Part shown: in pieces, positions 1 through 10,047 of the stretch
Layout: each line of letters opens with the position of its first letter
Numbering within the stretch: position 1 is the stretch's first letter
NCBI GenBank assembly: GCA_964058805.1
Contig: CAXKVV010000027.1
Coordinates: forward strand, 1 to 31,135
Length of the DNA: 31,135 nucleotides
DNA from: Schoenoplectus triqueter
Lineage: Eukaryota > Streptophyta > Magnoliopsida > Poales > Cyperaceae
Reading direction: 5' to 3'
The notes under the pieces: model-generated
Told to the model about the DNA's origin: nothing
Seen by the model: only the letters and a program-made list of their open reading frames with translations
Database searches by the model: none
Translations under genes and position numbers: made by a program

Positions 1-791
1 ACATGGGTCAGTCCCAAAGGAATGGCTTTTGGCATTGGGGCTGCCCCAAAGAGGTTCCGTTTTCGCCATTGGAAGCCATCCACCTGGACCTGGACTATAA
101 TTGCACAGAAAAAAGGATTTATGATGCACCATCCACGATCCCAAAGAGGGGACCCAACTATTCGAACAAAGGCATCTCTCTCTGATCAAGTCTCAAGTCT
201 CGTATCTCAACACCTCTCCAGGATGGTGCTTTTCTTTCATGATTACTTAATTAATTACACATGGACTGATTCCCTCACAGTGATTCTCGGTTAATGAGTC
301 CATGCCATGAGCATGCTTCCCAATTTGCACCAAAGCAAAGCGTAGTCACTAGTCATGATGAGGCCTATGATATGAGAAGGTTTTTGGGTTTAGGGTTTCT
401 CTTCTATTTTTGCATGGCAAAATATGGTGCCTCAAAAGAAAAGGGGCTTTAGACAATGGCCTAAAGTTTTATGATGAAAAGGTTCCGAGTACTGATCTTG
501 GACCTGGCTTCCTTTATGGAGGTGAAAAGAGGTCTTTGCTTCGTGAAAAAGTTGGCTAAAAAAATGAGAAAAAGGGAAGATAACGCTGGTACCGGACCCT
601 TTGATCAAAAGTCTCAATCTTTTCATGACCTTCTTTTCTCATTGCGGTCTTGGAATTAGGATTTGGTTAGCAAAAAGTGTATCTAAATGAGAAAGAAAGA
701 ATGATCAAAAGTACGTTTAAACATCAACCTAATGATGCATGAAATGATATGGCTTGTGGGTTTTTTAGGAGACCTTTTCGAGTGTATTTTT
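1..791. other. Intergenic 3' flank of the bHLH gene
   Basis: This stretch lies downstream of the stop codon of the minus-strand bHLH gene and probably includes its 3' UTR in the last few hundred bases. The first 200 bases are less AT-rich than the rest of the intergenic DNA. They allow a 90-residue open frame (22-294, +) that resembles no family I recognise. No intron-exon structure, RNA gene or transposon end is evident. Two telomere-type units occur at 386-398. Confidence 0.5.
386..398 (+). repeat. Two interstitial telomere-type units
   Basis: The sequence GGGTTTAGGGTTT is just under two units of the plant telomere repeat TTTAGGG, equivalent to a telobox (AAACCCTA) on the minus strand. It lies about 400 bases beyond the bHLH stop codon. 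It is too short to be a telomere relic with certainty and may be chance or a binding site for telobox proteins. Confidence 0.45.
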
Positions 792-1952
792 TTAGGGTTT
801 TGGGTGGGGCAAAGGTGTTTGCATGGCAGAAAAACCATTGTTGTTGGCAACAAAGTCATCATTTCTACCTAGGCCTTCTAAAGCTCTCACCTGAGACTTT
901 AGAAACTTCAGATAATTTGCTGCTTCATCAAGCATGGTTGCAGTATCCATCTTGCTACCGCCTGGTACCAGGCGCTGTAAAACCCTCAATCTTTCACTGA
1001 CTCTTTCTCTTCTCATCCTGGCCGCAACTGTCTGCGGGTCACTTGATATTCTCACATTCTTTCTTTTAGGTTTTTCCACTGTCTCCTCAGCACCGAGGTT
1101 TACCGGCCTCATGGCTGCTGCTCTGTATATCATTTCTTTTACTTGTGCCATCGCCTCTGTGTCTGGTTCGAACTCTCCATCATGTCCCCCAAAGTTTATG
1201 CTCGAATAGCATGCCGAGTTATTTTCCATTCGTTGCCTCTTCTGTCTGCTTTTACATGCAAAAGATATTTCATATCCCCTTTCATTGACAAGAGGGCTAC
1301 TCTTGCCTTGTTGGAGAAGGCTATATGGCTGGTTCTCTTCCTTTTCTAGTTTTCTCTTGTTTCTTTCTGAGTTTAATGAAGATCGGGATGTGTGTGGCGG
1401 CTCAGGATTCGACGAGCTCTGCGAGGCCGCCTCATCACGGTTTGAAAATTGGTTCCCGTCAAATGAGCCACAGTTATCTGATTCCCCAGATATGATATTA
1501 CTGCTGTGACTCAAGTTATAAGGGTTTTCACTGGTTGAGAAGATGGGTTCAAACAAATTACTGTGCTGGTTTAGCATGACTGCAGCATTGGTGCATGGTA
1601 GGAGGGAAGGTAAATTTTGAGGTGGTAGATCAGTTGATCCCCATGTGCTTGTGTCATGGTGGTTTTGTAATGAGTTGAGATCTGATACTGAACCCAAGTT
1701 GGGATGAAGAACCATACCCTCAATTTGAGTATTTCTTTCTAGGTTGGAGCTTGCTGTTTCACACGGTTGAATGTCTTGCACTTCTAAACTTGTGGCAATT
1801 AGCGTTTCTTCAAGAACCGCTTTTCCTCGTATTTCACCACTGTAGAAGTATGCATTTGATTCAGAGAAGTTGTCATATTGGATGCTTGACAGACATCCGG
1901 GAATCGTTGGATTTATCTCGCTTTGCATGTAGATGGAATTAGCCCAATCCAT
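792..1952 (-). CDS. bHLH transcription factor, bHLH87/HECATE-like (subgroup VIIIb type)
   Basis: This 386-residue protein is encoded in one uninterrupted coding exon. Residues about 304-358 form a basic helix-loop-helix domain: basic stretch [17 protein letters not shown], loop around [10 protein letters not shown] (328-337), then helix 2 with [19 protein letters not shown]. Upstream, residues 264-287 ([20 protein letters not shown] and following) match a block conserved just before the domain in bHLH87 and HECATE-like proteins. The N-terminal 200 residues are Ser/Asn/Gln-rich and probably disordered. The length is close to Arabidopsis bHLH87. In the basic region, Gln and Ala replace the usual His-5 and Glu-9, as in the HECATE/INDEHISCENT group, so binding to a canonical E-box is doubtful. 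It is expected to be nuclear and to act as a dimer. The start is the first ATG of the frame, just after a plausible UTR splice acceptor. Family assignment is firm; bHLH87 orthology is likely, not proven. Confidence 0.92.
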   Translation of the reverse strand: MDWANSIYMQSEINPTIPGCLSSIQYDNFSESNAYFYSGEIRGKAVLEETLIATSLEVQDIQPCETASSNLERNTQIEGMVLHPNLGSVSDLNSLQNHHDTSTWGSTDLPPQNLPSLLPCTNAAVMLNQHSNLFEPIFSTSENPYNLSHSSNIISGESDNCGSFDGNQFSNRDEAASQSSSNPEPPHTSRSSLNSERNKRKLEKEENQPYSLLQQGKSSPLVNERGYEISFACKSRQKRQRMENNSACYSSINFGGHDGEFEPDTEAMAQVKEMIYRAAAMRPVNLGAEETVEKPKRKNVRISSDPQTVAARMRRERVSERLRVLQRLVPGGSKMDTATMLDEAANYLKFLKSQVRALEGLGRNDDFVANNNGFSAMQTPLPHPKP

Positions 1953-1967
1953 CGCTTTTGTCAGATG

Positions 1968-2494
1968 CTAAAACCGAGAAAAATAATCACAGTTAAAATC
2001 AAAATTATAAATCAAAATTTCGACAAATATCAATATTACCCGAAAAAAAATTATATAAATATTTAGTAGCTGATAGCCTACTATTGCTAAAGCTGTCCTA
2101 ATAATATATTGGAATGATCGTAAATTTAAATTTTATTGAGCATCATAAATTAATATTGGTAGTAGTGCTCTAATGTTCAGCCTTCTCAAATTGATTCAAA
2201 CAAGAATGCACAGAGAGGGGTATCATTACGGATATGTTTATTTAAATTCTTAACTATTAAATGGGCACAAACAAAAGTATAAAGAAAGAGAGAATCCAAG
2301 AATACTCACTCAAAACATTAAACTAAAAAAAAAATAGAGAAGAAAAATTAGAAAACTAACGGTAAAAATGGTAATATTGTTGTCAGGCAAGATAAAATTG
2401 TCATATCAAAAAATACAAGAGCTTATAAAGAACAATATCAAAATCACTAAACCAAATAACTAGTACAAATTAAGAATTTAAGATCGTACCTTAC
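1968..2494 (-). other. Probable 5'-UTR intron of the bHLH gene
   Basis: On the minus strand a donor (AAA|GTAAGG, G at 2494; alternative GG|TACG site five bases further) and an acceptor (CGGTTTTAG ending at 1968) bracket about 530 bases of AT-rich DNA. The downstream exon would start 15 bases before the ATG at 1952. The interior has no long open frame. This is inferred from splice consensus only. Confidence 0.5.
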
Positions 2495-2864
2495 TTTCTG
2501 AAGAAATGATGTTGCTCTCAGAGTTTCTGAACTTGCTTCACGGGAAAAAGTAGCTCAAGCGTAATGAAGCCAAAAGAGACTTAAGCTAGCGTCAGAATTG
2601 CAACCAAATCTCTCAACTTGGTAGGATGTGACAAAAGCATTAAATTCTCATGATCATCGCGATCTCAGACCCAATGTTGCACACGAAAAGATAACCTCTC
2701 CAAAAAGCAACAAATTGGTATGGAAAACAGAATTTCAACTATGATTATGCTCCTAGAAGTTTGAAAGGAACAGAAGAAATTAAGAAATCTATAATAGTAT
2801 GGTCCTGACTCAAGGTTGTACCACCATATATGTTTTTCAAAGTTTTTTCTCTTAGGCTACTTCG

Positions 2865-3000
2865 AAAAAGAGAGAGAGAGAAACGGTGGGAAGAAGAGGG
2901 AACTTGCCTTTAAATAGAGGAGAACAGTTTAATTGTTGGCAAGAAGAGGGAACTTGAGAACAAGCGAGGAAGAGAGAGAGAGAGAAACGGTGGGAGAGAA
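2865..3000 (-). promoter_or_regulatory. Putative core promoter of the bHLH gene with CT-rich patches
   Basis: A TATA-like CTATTTAAAGG is read on the minus strand near 2910-2920. It is flanked by two (GA)n runs on the plus strand, which are (CT)n pyrimidine patches on the coding strand. Two short blocks are repeated: the GA run followed by AAACGGTGGGA (about 2870-2891 and 2971-2995) and AAGAAGAGGGAACTTG (2891-2906 and 2941-2956). The distance to the intron donor allows a 5'-UTR exon of about 400 bases. The transcription start is not proven. Confidence 0.35.
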
Positions 3001-3685
3001 GATTGACAGCATATGATAGTTATAAAGAGGCTATATGAAATAGATTTATATATCTAGAAGGAAAATATGCAATAATTGTTTAATGTGTAAGGTATGAAAA
3101 GGACTGCTCCTATCTTTTGTTTTTTTCTGTTTATTCCTTGGGTAGGATGCTATTTTTTCCCCAAGACTAAAACAGTGGGAAAAAGAGGTCTGAGAGTTTG
3201 AGCACCACCATTTTTTGTCAACAGCTTTTCTTCTTCTTTTTTATTTAGTTAAGGTCAATGAAAGTTGATATATATACCGATGTATAGTTATATTACTGTT
3301 AACTCCTAGATTCCAGTTTAATACTGCCACTCTTAATTAGATTTTCAGTTTAATTATTCGGTTTATTAAATTTCAACGAAATAAAACAACATATATATGT
3401 AATTAATTCATTCTAATATGTTATCAATCAGTTTACACAGATCTAATGTTCAATTTATTTGAAAGAATATTTATTATGAATCAAACGAGTTATTTCAAGC
3501 GATGATAGTAGTAATGCAGCAGGTAATAATGCCTGAACATCCCATGTGTTATTTATAGTTTTGTTCGTTTTATTCAACTTTGCACGGTGCATGTTTACAT
3601 GCATGAAATGAAGTGATGTTTATGAATTATCATGACCGTACATGTAATATATACATGAGATGGATGGTGCCAATGAATCAATATC
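3001..3685. other. AT-rich intergenic DNA
   Basis: No supported coding region or RNA gene is visible. The stretch is AT-rich single-copy-looking sequence between the bHLH promoter region and the CACTA-like element. Confidence 0.5.
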
Positions 3686-4943
3686 CACTACTACTGCAAA
3701 ATCGACAACGATTTTGAAACACTTTTAATAATGATTCTCGAACCATTATTAAAGAGATATTAAAAAAATATAAATAATTATTATTAAATTGCATTATTAG
3801 AATCGTTCTTAGAGGATTTTTAACTAATAATCATTGTTAAAAGACCTTTAACAATGAGTTAAGAACCATTGCTAAATATATTTTTTTTAATCTTTAACTG
3901 ATTTCTTTAATAATTATAAATATATAAAAAATATACATCAATAAAAATGAAGAAGCCAGTATATATATGTTATTTATTCAATATTAATATGAAAAGGTAT
4001 ATAAATTATAAAAAAATAAAAATAGTTAAAAATAATAAAAAATAGATTTATTCAACAATAAAAAAATATTATAAAACTTCAAACACGTTTATGAGATACC
4101 ATACGAGGTTTTTTTGCCCCAAAAATTTTCATAATAATGATAGCCATTAATCTTATGGATCAAATCATAAGCTTTTTGTGATTGTTGTAAAACGTCTCAA
4201 TCGGAGTTTTCTATAAAAAAAATTATAACCGTTTGAAATTATGATGGTTGGATTTCGATTTTAATTTCTTCATTATGTCCTTTTTTCTTTCTATATCTCT
4301 CATCACTCTTTTACATTTGAAATATGTGAGGAAGGAGGGGAAAATAGTAGTAATCCGTGGAGTTTTAATTTTTATATCGGAATGAACAAATGATTGGATT
4401 TAAGCGTATAGCATTCTGTGGGAATATCAAAGATGAAATGCTATTGATATGTTTTTTCTATCAGCGTAAAGTTCAAATCTCACTCTTTAACGATGAGTAA
4501 AAACTAAATGAAAAAAATGGTGTAATAAATGTATAGGAATGAGGACTATAAAACATAAAGGCGCGTGCCAAGAGGAACTTCAAAGTGCAGTTGAAATTGG
4601 AATGGCTCAATTGGAAATTCCCTCTTTCCCGTCCGAATATATATTTTTTTTGAAAAATCCGTACGGTATGAAGCATATAAAATTGAAATTTTATTAGTTA
4701 AGAATCATTGTTAAATGATGTAATTAGCAATAATTTTCTGCAAAGAATCATTGCAATTTTTTTATTGCTCATCCCAATTTTTGACGTTTCTGACCTTCAT
4801 TTTCATAATGTTTTTTTTATTAAAAACTGTTATAATAAAATTATTAATATTTCAGTAATGTTACTAACTCATTTTTATAAAAAAAATATCAATAACCATA
4901 ATTGAATTAATAGATGTTGACTAATCCTCTTTCTGTTATAGTG
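3686..4943. mobile_element. Non-autonomous CACTA-like DNA transposon (candidate)
   Basis: The left end reads CACTACTACTGCAAAA. The right end, read inward on the minus strand, is CACTATAACAGAAAG. The two share CACTA and about 8 of the first 11 bases. Flanking triplets are ATC on the left and ATA on the right, an imperfect match to the 3-bp duplication expected for CACTA elements. Subterminal repeats support the call: variants of GTTAAGAAYCATTGYTAAAT occur near both ends (about 3857 and 4696). Small perfect stems also occur, such as AAAATCG/CGATTTT (3698-3715) and CATTGTTAAA/TTTAACAATG. The roughly 1.26-kb element carries no transposase frame. Confidence 0.5.
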
Positions 4944-6562
4944 ATATTCGTGCCGACAATATATATGACTCGGTACCAATTGATTGAATGTGAAACTTCA
5001 TAAATAATCATTAAATCAAACAATTAAACTAGTACTGTACACAAAGCGCAAGGCACAGAAATGAAGCTACATTTATTTCTTTAGCTCGGGGATGTGGATG
5101 GCCACATTAATTCTTCATTAATCAGGAACAAGGAGTATCATATATTCTGATCATCAGGCATACATTTATTTTCATAGTACCACAATATACATGATGATAA
5201 TATTTTACTATGAATGTGTCACAACACATCTATAATCTGATACGTATGGTGCGTACATAAGTTTTGGTCTAATTTGTTAATTAATTGTAATATATTAAGA
5301 AGCCGCTAAAATCCTTAAATATTTAATTGGCAGTCAAAGAACTTTTTTTTAGATAGAGAAGGCAATCAAAGAACTTGTAAATTGGGGAAAAATTACATTG
5401 TATTATACGACGAAATACATTGACAATTACTTTTTACTTTTTAATTAAATAATGCTTGACGCGGAAATATAACATTAAAAAATGTGTACAGTAAAATTGT
5501 ATATGCAATTATATGCGATCAGTTACAATGTGTACCTTCTTTTGGACATATATATATATATATATATATATCGAATTAATTTTGTAGGGTTTTCTAGAAA
5601 AAAAAGGCCTAAAGAAACAAAAATAATAAAAATGCTAGTGAATTTAGAAGGTTTTGTGTACTTATCGTCTTATCCATCGATCTGTCTAATAACCGTGACA
5701 GTTTGTATTCAAGAAATGCGGCTGATCTTTGACCTGAACAGTAGGTAACGCATGCAGACACCCTAAATAGAAGGGTTGCTTCTGGTTTCAAAAAATTGTT
5801 GTGAAAAAACAACCAAGAAGAATATGTTGTGAAAAGAAAGAGAAAAGAAGGAACAAATTAATAACAGATCTCATCACAAGAGATCATGACGAAAAAGACA
5901 AGGAACAATATTTGGCTATATTAATTCCAATTTTCCTATTGGTGGAAAGCCACAATCAAACAAGAAGTATAAACAAAAGGACACATGGATTGCGCTATAC
6001 AATGAGATGTTCAATCTGCATGATTACAAACAACTTATCGATTCAGTTTTAATTTTTCTATTTACTAAAATATATGCTAATTTATTAATTTGTATTTTTC
6101 TAATGGGTCTATCAAGTTGAACTTTCAATGAATAGCTAAACTGGTACCCGGCTTAGACTTTTTCACACAAGAATAGTGAAGAAACAGGAGGATGTCACGT
6201 TTGAATTTGGAAAAACTGTTGCATCTGAGATCTTTGAGCAGATACACATATTAGTAATTAATTATATATTTTTGCACGCTTGATGAGCTGCTGAAAATTC
6301 TGTATGATTAGGTAACAAGGAATGTACCTCCTGTTTTAAGGAGAAGTCATGAGTGATAAGATTTGGCTAGCTAGCAATAGGAACCAATTTGCTGAGAGAT
6401 ATATTTGTTTATTAATTTATTGACACCTCCAATTTTGAATTCATTGTACTTCCAATGCAAGACTGGCTAGCTATCTAGCCGGTACAGCTACATATATGTG
6501 TGAAGTTAGGTGATCGATTATTGTTTGATAATATAATATACGAAAGTAGTATTAGAAGAGTA
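4944..6562. other. AT-rich intergenic DNA with a TA microsatellite
   Basis: No gene is supported here. Open frames of 83-88 residues (5482-5748 and 5801-6052, +) have no recognisable domain and look like chance frames. A (TA)n run lies at 5548-5571. Confidence 0.5.
5548..5571. repeat. (TA)n microsatellite
   Basis: About twelve uninterrupted TA units. No hairpin element of the A-D type is attached to this run. Confidence 0.9.
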
Positions 6563-6922
6563 CAGTTTTTTTACAATAATTATTTAAATAATCCTAATTT
6601 TAATAATAAAAGTGATAAAATTGAAATTTTAAGAATACGAATGACAGCGCGTCACTGCTAGTGGCGCTGTGTAAATGCGTCAATCCCATTGGTGTGTTTG
6701 TGCAAAGATGCTACTGAGAGGTGTCTTTCAATTTTTTTTAAACTTAGAGTTGCTTCTTGGTCCTAATGCCAATGGGAAAAACATCACTCCTACTGACGTC
6801 TTTCAGTTTTTTTTAAGAAAAAACTGAAAAGTAAAAAAAAAATCGTATTCTTAAAATTTTGATTTTATCACTCTTATTATTAAAATTAGAATTATTTAAA
6901 TAATTATAATAAAACAAAACTG
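6563..6922. mobile_element. MITE with about 75-bp terminal inverted repeats, Mutator-like
   Basis: The arms at about 6563-6640 and 6842-6922 are inverted copies, both beginning CAGTTTT and continuing through ATAATTATTTAAATAAT to AAGAATACGA. The nine flanking bases are AGAAGAGTA on the left and AGAAGTGCA on the right, matching at 7 of 9 positions. This is the size of a Mutator-type target duplication. The less AT-rich core holds an imperfect hairpin with stem ACAGCGC/GCGCTGT (6644-6670), an inverted pair CCCATTGG/CCAATGGG (6685 and 6769), and a roughly 30-bp imperfect direct repeat (6711 and 6790). No coding capacity is present. Confidence 0.6.
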
Positions 6923-8563
6923 AGAAGTGCACTAGTGGAAAAAAATGGAAATACTGGTAATTGGAAGAGAGTAGTGGATATTTGTTCGGCAATCACAATT
7001 AATTGTGGTGACATTGACATAGAATAAAAATGCAAAATAGTACGATGAATAGTCTTAATTCTTATTCGATCAAATGGTGGAATACTGAAAGAGGGCAGTT
7101 TTATATGACGGATACCACTCTTCTAATTGATATTTTGTGGAATGATAATTTATTTTTTTGAATAATATACAAAAATAACTATTATATTCTAACAATACTA
7201 TGTAATCACTATTCTCCTCTTGAGCGCAACTTTGGAAAGTGCTATTCTGAATAAATTTAAATTTAATTGATAATAAAATAGGAAATATATATATATTGAA
7301 AATACATTATTTTCTTTCTCTCTCTTTGATTCTACTATTTGAACTGTTACCTATATGGTAGGGAATTAGTGGGGCGATGTTGGGAGCATTTCATTTTTTT
7401 TTCTACGTATGAAGAGTGTTATTCTAGCATCTCTCTCAACATAAATTTTTTGAACTAGCACAAACAGAACTATTCAGAACAGTGTTAAAAGAAGTACTAA
7501 TGTATCATGAAAGATATATGAGCTTAAATTTTGTGAGATACTTATAGTTAATCATTTGCTATATAAAAAAAATAGAATGATTACCTCTTGGCTCAGAACT
7601 TTAATTAATTAAAAACAGACTCATAATTAATATTCAACATTTCAACTAAATCAGTCATACATATGTTACAACTCTTGATGTGAATAATCACAAATTATAT
7701 ATTGAAATTCAAGCTGGAATAAAAATTGATGATGGTATGATGATTACTTCCGAGGACATATATTCCAGGCCATCAATTTTAATATCCATCTTATACGTAT
7801 AGTTGATTGCATATGCAAGATTGAGTTGTAACTTCTTTTGTTTGGGGCTTTTTAACTTTCACATGCTTAGCACTTCTACATAATAATATGCAAATAAGTT
7901 CGATTTAACTTATCTACTTTTTACTGCTACAATCTAAACGAGCCGGAGGCTATATTCCCCTTTTCAGAATCATATATGTACACCTTTTTTTTTAATTATC
8001 TATCTGCAAGCGTGCTACATTCAATGCTTCTGATTACTGGCTTTGTCTTGGACACTATTTAATTTTTTTTAATGATAGATTTAAAGTTTTGAACTCTTGA
8101 CGTAGCTTTTAAGAGCTAGCCGCTAGCTAGTCGGTGCATATATGTATTACATTTTTCAACTACATGTATATATAAAGTAATTGATATCAAAACATGATCT
8201 CTAATAGATAGCACTTTTGATAAAATAATGAAAACTTGGATAACATTTCAATGCATTGGAGATAATATATATCGGATCAATTTATAATAATAAAAATATT
8301 AAATAATTAAAAGAAGGAAGATGCCAACATGAAAGAAAAAGTCAAATGTTTTAAATGCTTTGTTACAATAGCTAACAAGTTGGACAATTTGGAATTTCCT
8401 TCCTATCATTGTCCCCCTGTTTTATGTTTGAGTTTTGACATTTTATTCCCAAATCCTTCTTCTACTTAATGTTTAACTTTTTTTGAAGTTGAATATATTA
8501 ATTAATCGATTATTCAATTTCGGCAATTTTGTTTGCAGTATGATTTTTGTGTTAATTAATTAA
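6923..8563. other. AT-rich intergenic DNA
   Basis: No coding region, RNA gene or convincing transposon end was found. Degenerate tRNA-promoter-like text near 8075-8100 was considered but not accepted. Confidence 0.45.
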
Positions 8564-9395
8564 ACTAGAGCTACAATTTAGACTTTGTCCCGACAATATA
8601 GTCTTCAAATAAATAACTAACAATATAATATTTTAAATATATTAATAAAATTTTACATTAAAAAAATTTAGACACGATATATTTAAATGCTAAGTAATAA
8701 TGATAATAATAATAATTATTATTATAATAATAAATAATATAATTAAATACATAATAATTTATAAATGATCATATAAAAAAGTTGGATCATTTTAAGAGTT
8801 AAATTTCACCTTAAGTTGATTACACACATTATTTTAAATGAGGAGAGAGAAACTATTTTATATGAACTTTGGATTCAAAAAGATGAAAAGATTAAAACAA
8901 AATCAATTGTGGAGAAAAGTGATGATATGACATACTTGAAAATTTTGAAAGCTTAACCGTCTTTATATATTACTAGGGTTGTAACTCAGACTTCACCTCG
9001 ACAATATAGTCCTCAAATAAATAATTAACAATATAAAATTTTAAATATATTTAATAAAATTTCACGGTAAAGAAAATTTAGACACGGCATTTTTAAATGC
9101 TAAGTAATAATGATAATTAAAATAATAATTATTATAATAATAATTATTATAATAATAAATAATATACTTAAATATATAATAATCTATAAATTATCATATA
9201 AAAAATTGAATCATTTTAAGAGTTAAGTTTCACCTTAAGTATATTATACATATTATTTTAAATTAGGAGAGAAAAATTATTTTATATGAACCCTTGAATT
9301 CAAGAAGATGAAAAGATTAAAATAAAATCAATGATAGAAAAAAGTAATGATGTGATATACTTAAAAAACTTAAAATCTTGACCTTATTTATGCAT
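8564..9395. repeat. Direct tandem pair of about 408-bp diverged repeats
   Basis: Copy 1 (8564-8971) and copy 2 (8972-about 9395) align end to end in the same orientation. Landmarks recur with a period near 408: CGACAATATAGTC, TTTAGACACG, AAATGCTAAGTAATAATGAT, an ATT/AAT trinucleotide tract, ATCATTTTAAGAGTTAA, CACCTTAAG, and AAGATGAAAAGATTAAAA. The copies differ by many substitutions and small indels, so the duplication is old. Each carries an (AAT/ATT)n microsatellite. No TG..CA ends, primer-binding site or coding frame was seen, so they are not convincing LTRs. The class is unknown. Confidence 0.8.
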
Positions 9396-9591
9396 TATGA
9401 ATTATGAATTCCCTTAGCCAGAGGGTGCTATAAGCTCACTACACCAAAGATTAACCCTCCAACTTATTTCAGAATATTCTTGTTCAATTCAAACATCAAA
9501 GACATCCTAGTTGCAGACATATATACGCGTCTAATCAACATCGATCATCTTTAATTTAGTACTTAAATAAGTTTGACATAATGTAATTAAC

Positions 9592-9604
9592 CAACTTGTT
9601 GATG
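9592..9604. repeat. Target-site duplication of the SINE (left copy)
   Basis: CAACTTGTTGATG is identical to 9734-9746 and directly abuts the poly-A end (poly-T on the plus strand) of the SINE. A fourteenth matching T is ambiguous because it merges with the tail. Confidence 0.85.
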
Positions 9605-9733
9605 TTTTTTTAGTACAGATGAGAGTCTAAGTAACTTAACTTTTAATTATTCATAAAAAAATCATTCAGATTTCGAACCAGCGACTTCTCATATGAAGAG
9701 TATAGCCTTTGTCACTAAACAAAGATTGATTCT
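9605..9733 (-). mobile_element. tRNA-derived SINE retrotransposon
   Basis: On the minus strand this 129-base unit starts at 9733. It has an A-box-like TTTAGTGACAAAGG (about 9706-9719), a B-box GGTTCGAAATC (9669-9679) spaced as in an RNA polymerase III promoter, a short AT-rich body and a 3' run of seven A residues. It is bounded by a perfect 13-bp direct repeat (9592-9604 and 9734-9746). Internal pol III boxes, the A tail and the target duplications together identify a plant tRNA-type SINE mobilised by a LINE machinery encoded elsewhere. The SINE family cannot be named from the sequence alone. The intact duplications suggest a relatively recent insertion. Confidence 0.8.
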
Positions 9734-9746
9734 CAACTTGTTGATG
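9734..9746. repeat. Target-site duplication of the SINE (right copy)
   Basis: The second perfect copy of CAACTTGTTGATG sits at the 5' head of the minus-strand SINE. Confidence 0.85.
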
Positions 9747-9876
9747 TGATGATAAAGTGAAATTTTTTATAGGACGCCAACATTTTATTATTTCTTATTT
9801 TTCAAATAAACAGAAAATTGTTATTTTTATGGGGACTTCAAGTTTATCATGATAGCTTTTCTACTTTTTAAGGAAC

Positions 9877-10039
9877 CAGTGGCGGAGTCACATTATCAAT
9901 ATTGGTGTCAATTGACACTACTAAATTTAAAAAAAAAATCTTACATATATATATATATATATTTAATTATTAATATTTATAATAATTTTTAAAATATATA
10001 AGTTAACACCACTTAATATATTTTCTAACTCCGCCACTG
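9877..10039. mobile_element. Short hAT-like MITE
   Basis: The ends are CAGTGGCGGAGTCA and, inverted, CAGTGGCGGAGTTA (13 of 14 identical). Flanks AAGGAAC and AATGAAC agree at 6 of 7 positions and look like a decayed target duplication of about 7-8 bp, as hAT elements make. The 163-base element has a perfect palindrome GTGTCAATTGACAC (9905-9918) and an internal (TA)n run (9943-9961). No transposase is encoded. Confidence 0.65.
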
Positions 10040-10047
10040 AATGAACA

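Noticed and set aside
22..294. 90-residue frame at the window start
   Set aside because: No recognisable domain; the region may be conserved non-coding or 3' flank, but coding cannot be supported.
749..1509. Several plus-strand frames of 68-91 residues
   Set aside because: They lie antisense within or overlapping the bHLH coding exon and are shadows of it.
8040..8110. Second SINE-like B-box text (GTTTTGAACTCTTGAC)
   Set aside because: The box is degenerate and no A box, tail or target duplication could be placed.
8564..9395. The 408-bp direct repeats as a pair of LTRs
   Set aside because: There is no interior, no TG..CA termini, no primer-binding site and no target duplication visible.
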